Below are positions 6,071 through 7,069 of a stretch of 7,069 nucleotides of DNA, piece after piece. The DNA comes from Chloroflexota bacterium. GTDB taxonomy: Bacteria > Chloroflexota > Limnocylindria > Limnocylindrales > CSP1-4. The DNA lies in contig JAGDMV010000097.1 of NCBI GenBank assembly GCA_017860675.1, forward strand, positions 1 to 7,069. Direction: 5' to 3'. Every line of letters starts with the position of its first letter. Position 1 is the first letter of the stretch. The position numbers and the translations under genes were made by a program. Below the pieces are notes generated by a model. That model was given only the letters and a program-made list of their open reading frames with translations. It did no database searches and had not been told where the DNA came from.

Positions 6071-6307
6071 CCGGACCTTGGTACCAGCCGCGCGGGCCGG
6101 CCTAGTACTTCTGGGCTACGCCACGCACGAGCTGAAGGCCGGCGGCCTCGGTTGGTGGTGCGTCCTGTCGACGATGGCCGCCTGACCGGCGGCGGGCGTG
6201 CCCCTTGACCCGGAGTGTGGCGTGGGCCGCTTATCGGCGACTTACTCGGCCTGGCGCGCCGCGTGCCGAGCCGCCGCCGGGGGGCCTGGCCGCCCAGCCC
6301 CGGCTGC
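6044..6307. other. intergenic stretch without a convincing gene
   Basis: Together with the peptide gene and its leader, this fills the 535-base gap between the regulator and AlaX genes. No tRNA, rRNA or long reading frame with normal codon bias is seen. The only protein-like signal is a 35-codon plus-strand frame (6078-6185, TTG start) ending in a Trp-containing hydrophobic stretch. It has no ribosome binding site. TTGACC at 6205-6210 resembles a -35 box but has no -10 partner at a usable distance. Confidence 0.4.
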
Positions 6308-6313
6308 TAGCAT
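6308..6313 (+). promoter_or_regulatory. -10-like box TAGCAT, possible leaderless start of alaX
   Basis: TAGCAT matches TANNNT and lies exactly 6 bases before the ATG at 6320, the same spacing as TAGAAT before the regulator gene. No Shine-Dalgarno sequence or -35 element is evident. Confidence 0.4.
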
Positions 6314-6319
6314 CAGGCC

Positions 6320-7069
6320 ATGGCCGAGAACCTCTGCTACGTCGACGCGTATGCCCGCAGCGTGGCCGCCCGGATCCGCGCGGTCGAGCCCGGCGAGGAA
6401 GGCCGGGGAGCCCTCGTGCTGCTCGACCGGACCGTCCTCTACCCCGGTGGCGGCGGCCAGCCACCCGACCGCGGCGAGCTGCGTTCGGCGGCCGGCGAGA
6501 CCTGGCCGGTCGTGGCCGCCCGGAAGATCGGTGACGAGACCTGGCACGAGCTGGCGCCGGGCCTGGCCGCGCCCCGCCCGGACAGCGACGCGCTGCTCAC
6601 GGTCGACCTCGACTGGACCCGGCGGCACGCGCTGATGCGCACCCACACCGCCCTCCATGCCCTCTGCGGGGTGGTCTGGCGCGACTACGGCGCGCTCGTG
6701 ACCGGCGGCAACATGGAGCCCGGCGGGGGGCGCATGGACTTCGAGTTCGAGCGGATGTCGGGCGAGCTTGTCGGCGCGATCGAGGCGGCTGTGAACGAGG
6801 AGCTGGCCCGCGCCAGGGACGTCCGCGTCGCCTTCCTCCCGCGCGAGGAGGCCTTCGCCATCCCCGACCTCATCCGCACCAAGGTGAACCTGCTGCCGCC
6901 CGGCATCGAGACGATCCGGACGATCGAGATCGTCGGCCTCGACCTGCAGGCCGACGGCGGGACCCACGTCGCCAACACCAGCGAGGTGGGCCGGATCCGG
7001 GTCACCGGCTACGAGTCGAAGGGCCGCATCAACAAGCGCATCCGGATCGAGCTCGTCGCGCCGACCTGA
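6320..7069 (+). CDS. alaX: alanyl-tRNA editing protein (AlaX family)
   Basis: This is a stand-alone relative of the editing domain of alanyl-tRNA synthetase. It hydrolyses tRNA(Ala) wrongly charged with serine (or glycine), preventing mistranslation in the cytoplasm. The 249-residue protein is complete, with a TGA at 7067-7069. An N-terminal beta-barrel-like part carries the AlaX signature YPGGGGQPPDRG (41-52). The tRNA-SAD part carries the metal-site motif THTALH (H109 and H113), and DGGTHVANTSEVGRI (212-226) with H216. KGRINKRIRIEL near the end is also typical. The length suits the medium-size AlaX-M class and excludes a full AlaRS, as there is no aminoacylation domain. At the position of the metal-binding Cys of the AlaRS CxxxH motif there is Asp212, so the fourth ligand may be Asp or the metal may be held by fewer protein ligands. 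ATG 6320 is chosen because the family homology starts right there and a TAGCAT box lies 6 bases upstream. No neighbour has a related function. Confidence 0.92.
   Translation: MAENLCYVDAYARSVAARIRAVEPGEEGRGALVLLDRTVLYPGGGGQPPDRGELRSAAGETWPVVAARKIGDETWHELAPGLAAPRPDSDALLTVDLDWTRRHALMRTHTALHALCGVVWRDYGALVTGGNMEPGGGRMDFEFERMSGELVGAIEAAVNEELARARDVRVAFLPREEAFAIPDLIRTKVNLLPPGIETIRTIEIVGLDLQADGGTHVANTSEVGRIRVTGYESKGRINKRIRIELVAPT

Noticed and set aside
5833..6105. A 90-codon plus-strand frame starting with MQDYQRLPASG
   Set aside because: Its Lys/Thr/Ala/Glu repeats mirror the hydrophobic codons of the minus-strand peptide. It has no ribosome binding site, and the rest crosses the two hairpins and the intergenic region with unbiased codon use.
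6205..6236. TTGACC followed by TTATCG as a promoter for alaX
   Set aside because: The spacing of about 20 bases is too long and the -10 match is poor. TAGCAT at 6308-6313 is better placed.

Overview
The window is about three-quarters G+C, with coding frames strongly biased to G/C at third codon positions. That, a very large LuxR-type regulator and an AlaX-type editing protein fit a high-GC soil or freshwater bacterium, most likely Actinomycetota or a high-GC Chloroflexota lineage. The sequence alone does not separate these.

Layout, left to right. (1) Bases 1-93 are the 3' end of a plus-strand gene that cannot be identified. (2) On the minus strand, an MFS exporter-like gene (1092-2513) is followed by a DNA methyltransferase gene (161-1095). 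They overlap by 4 bp (GTGA), so they look like a translationally coupled two-gene unit. The methyltransferase carries a frameshift in a CCG-rich tract near its C-terminal end. (3) A short divergent control region of about 60 bp separates this pair from a 1069-residue LuxR-family regulator (2575-5784, plus). The regulator has an AAA-like ATPase domain, a helical repeat region and a C-terminal LuxR helix-turn-helix. Its P-loop lysine is replaced by alanine. A perfect 12-bp inverted repeat lies inside the last codons of the gene. (4) Bases 5785-6319 hold no large gene. They contain several hairpins and a likely 31-codon membrane peptide on the minus strand (5841-5936) with a good ribosome binding site. 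(5) Bases 6320-7069 encode a complete alanyl-tRNA editing protein (AlaX type), whose stop codon ends the window.

The regulator and the exporter/methyltransferase pair are divergent and share a control region with inverted repeats, so local regulation is plausible but unproven. Three genes (exporter, regulator, AlaX) have a TANNNT -10-like hexamer 6-7 bases before the ATG, which suggests leaderless transcripts. AlaX is a housekeeping proofreading function with no evident link to the rest. Nothing here is a clear mobile element, CRISPR array, tRNA or rRNA. The points most worth checking are the small membrane peptide with its structured upstream region, the P-loop-defective regulator, the hairpin inside its 3' coding end, and the methyltransferase frameshift.
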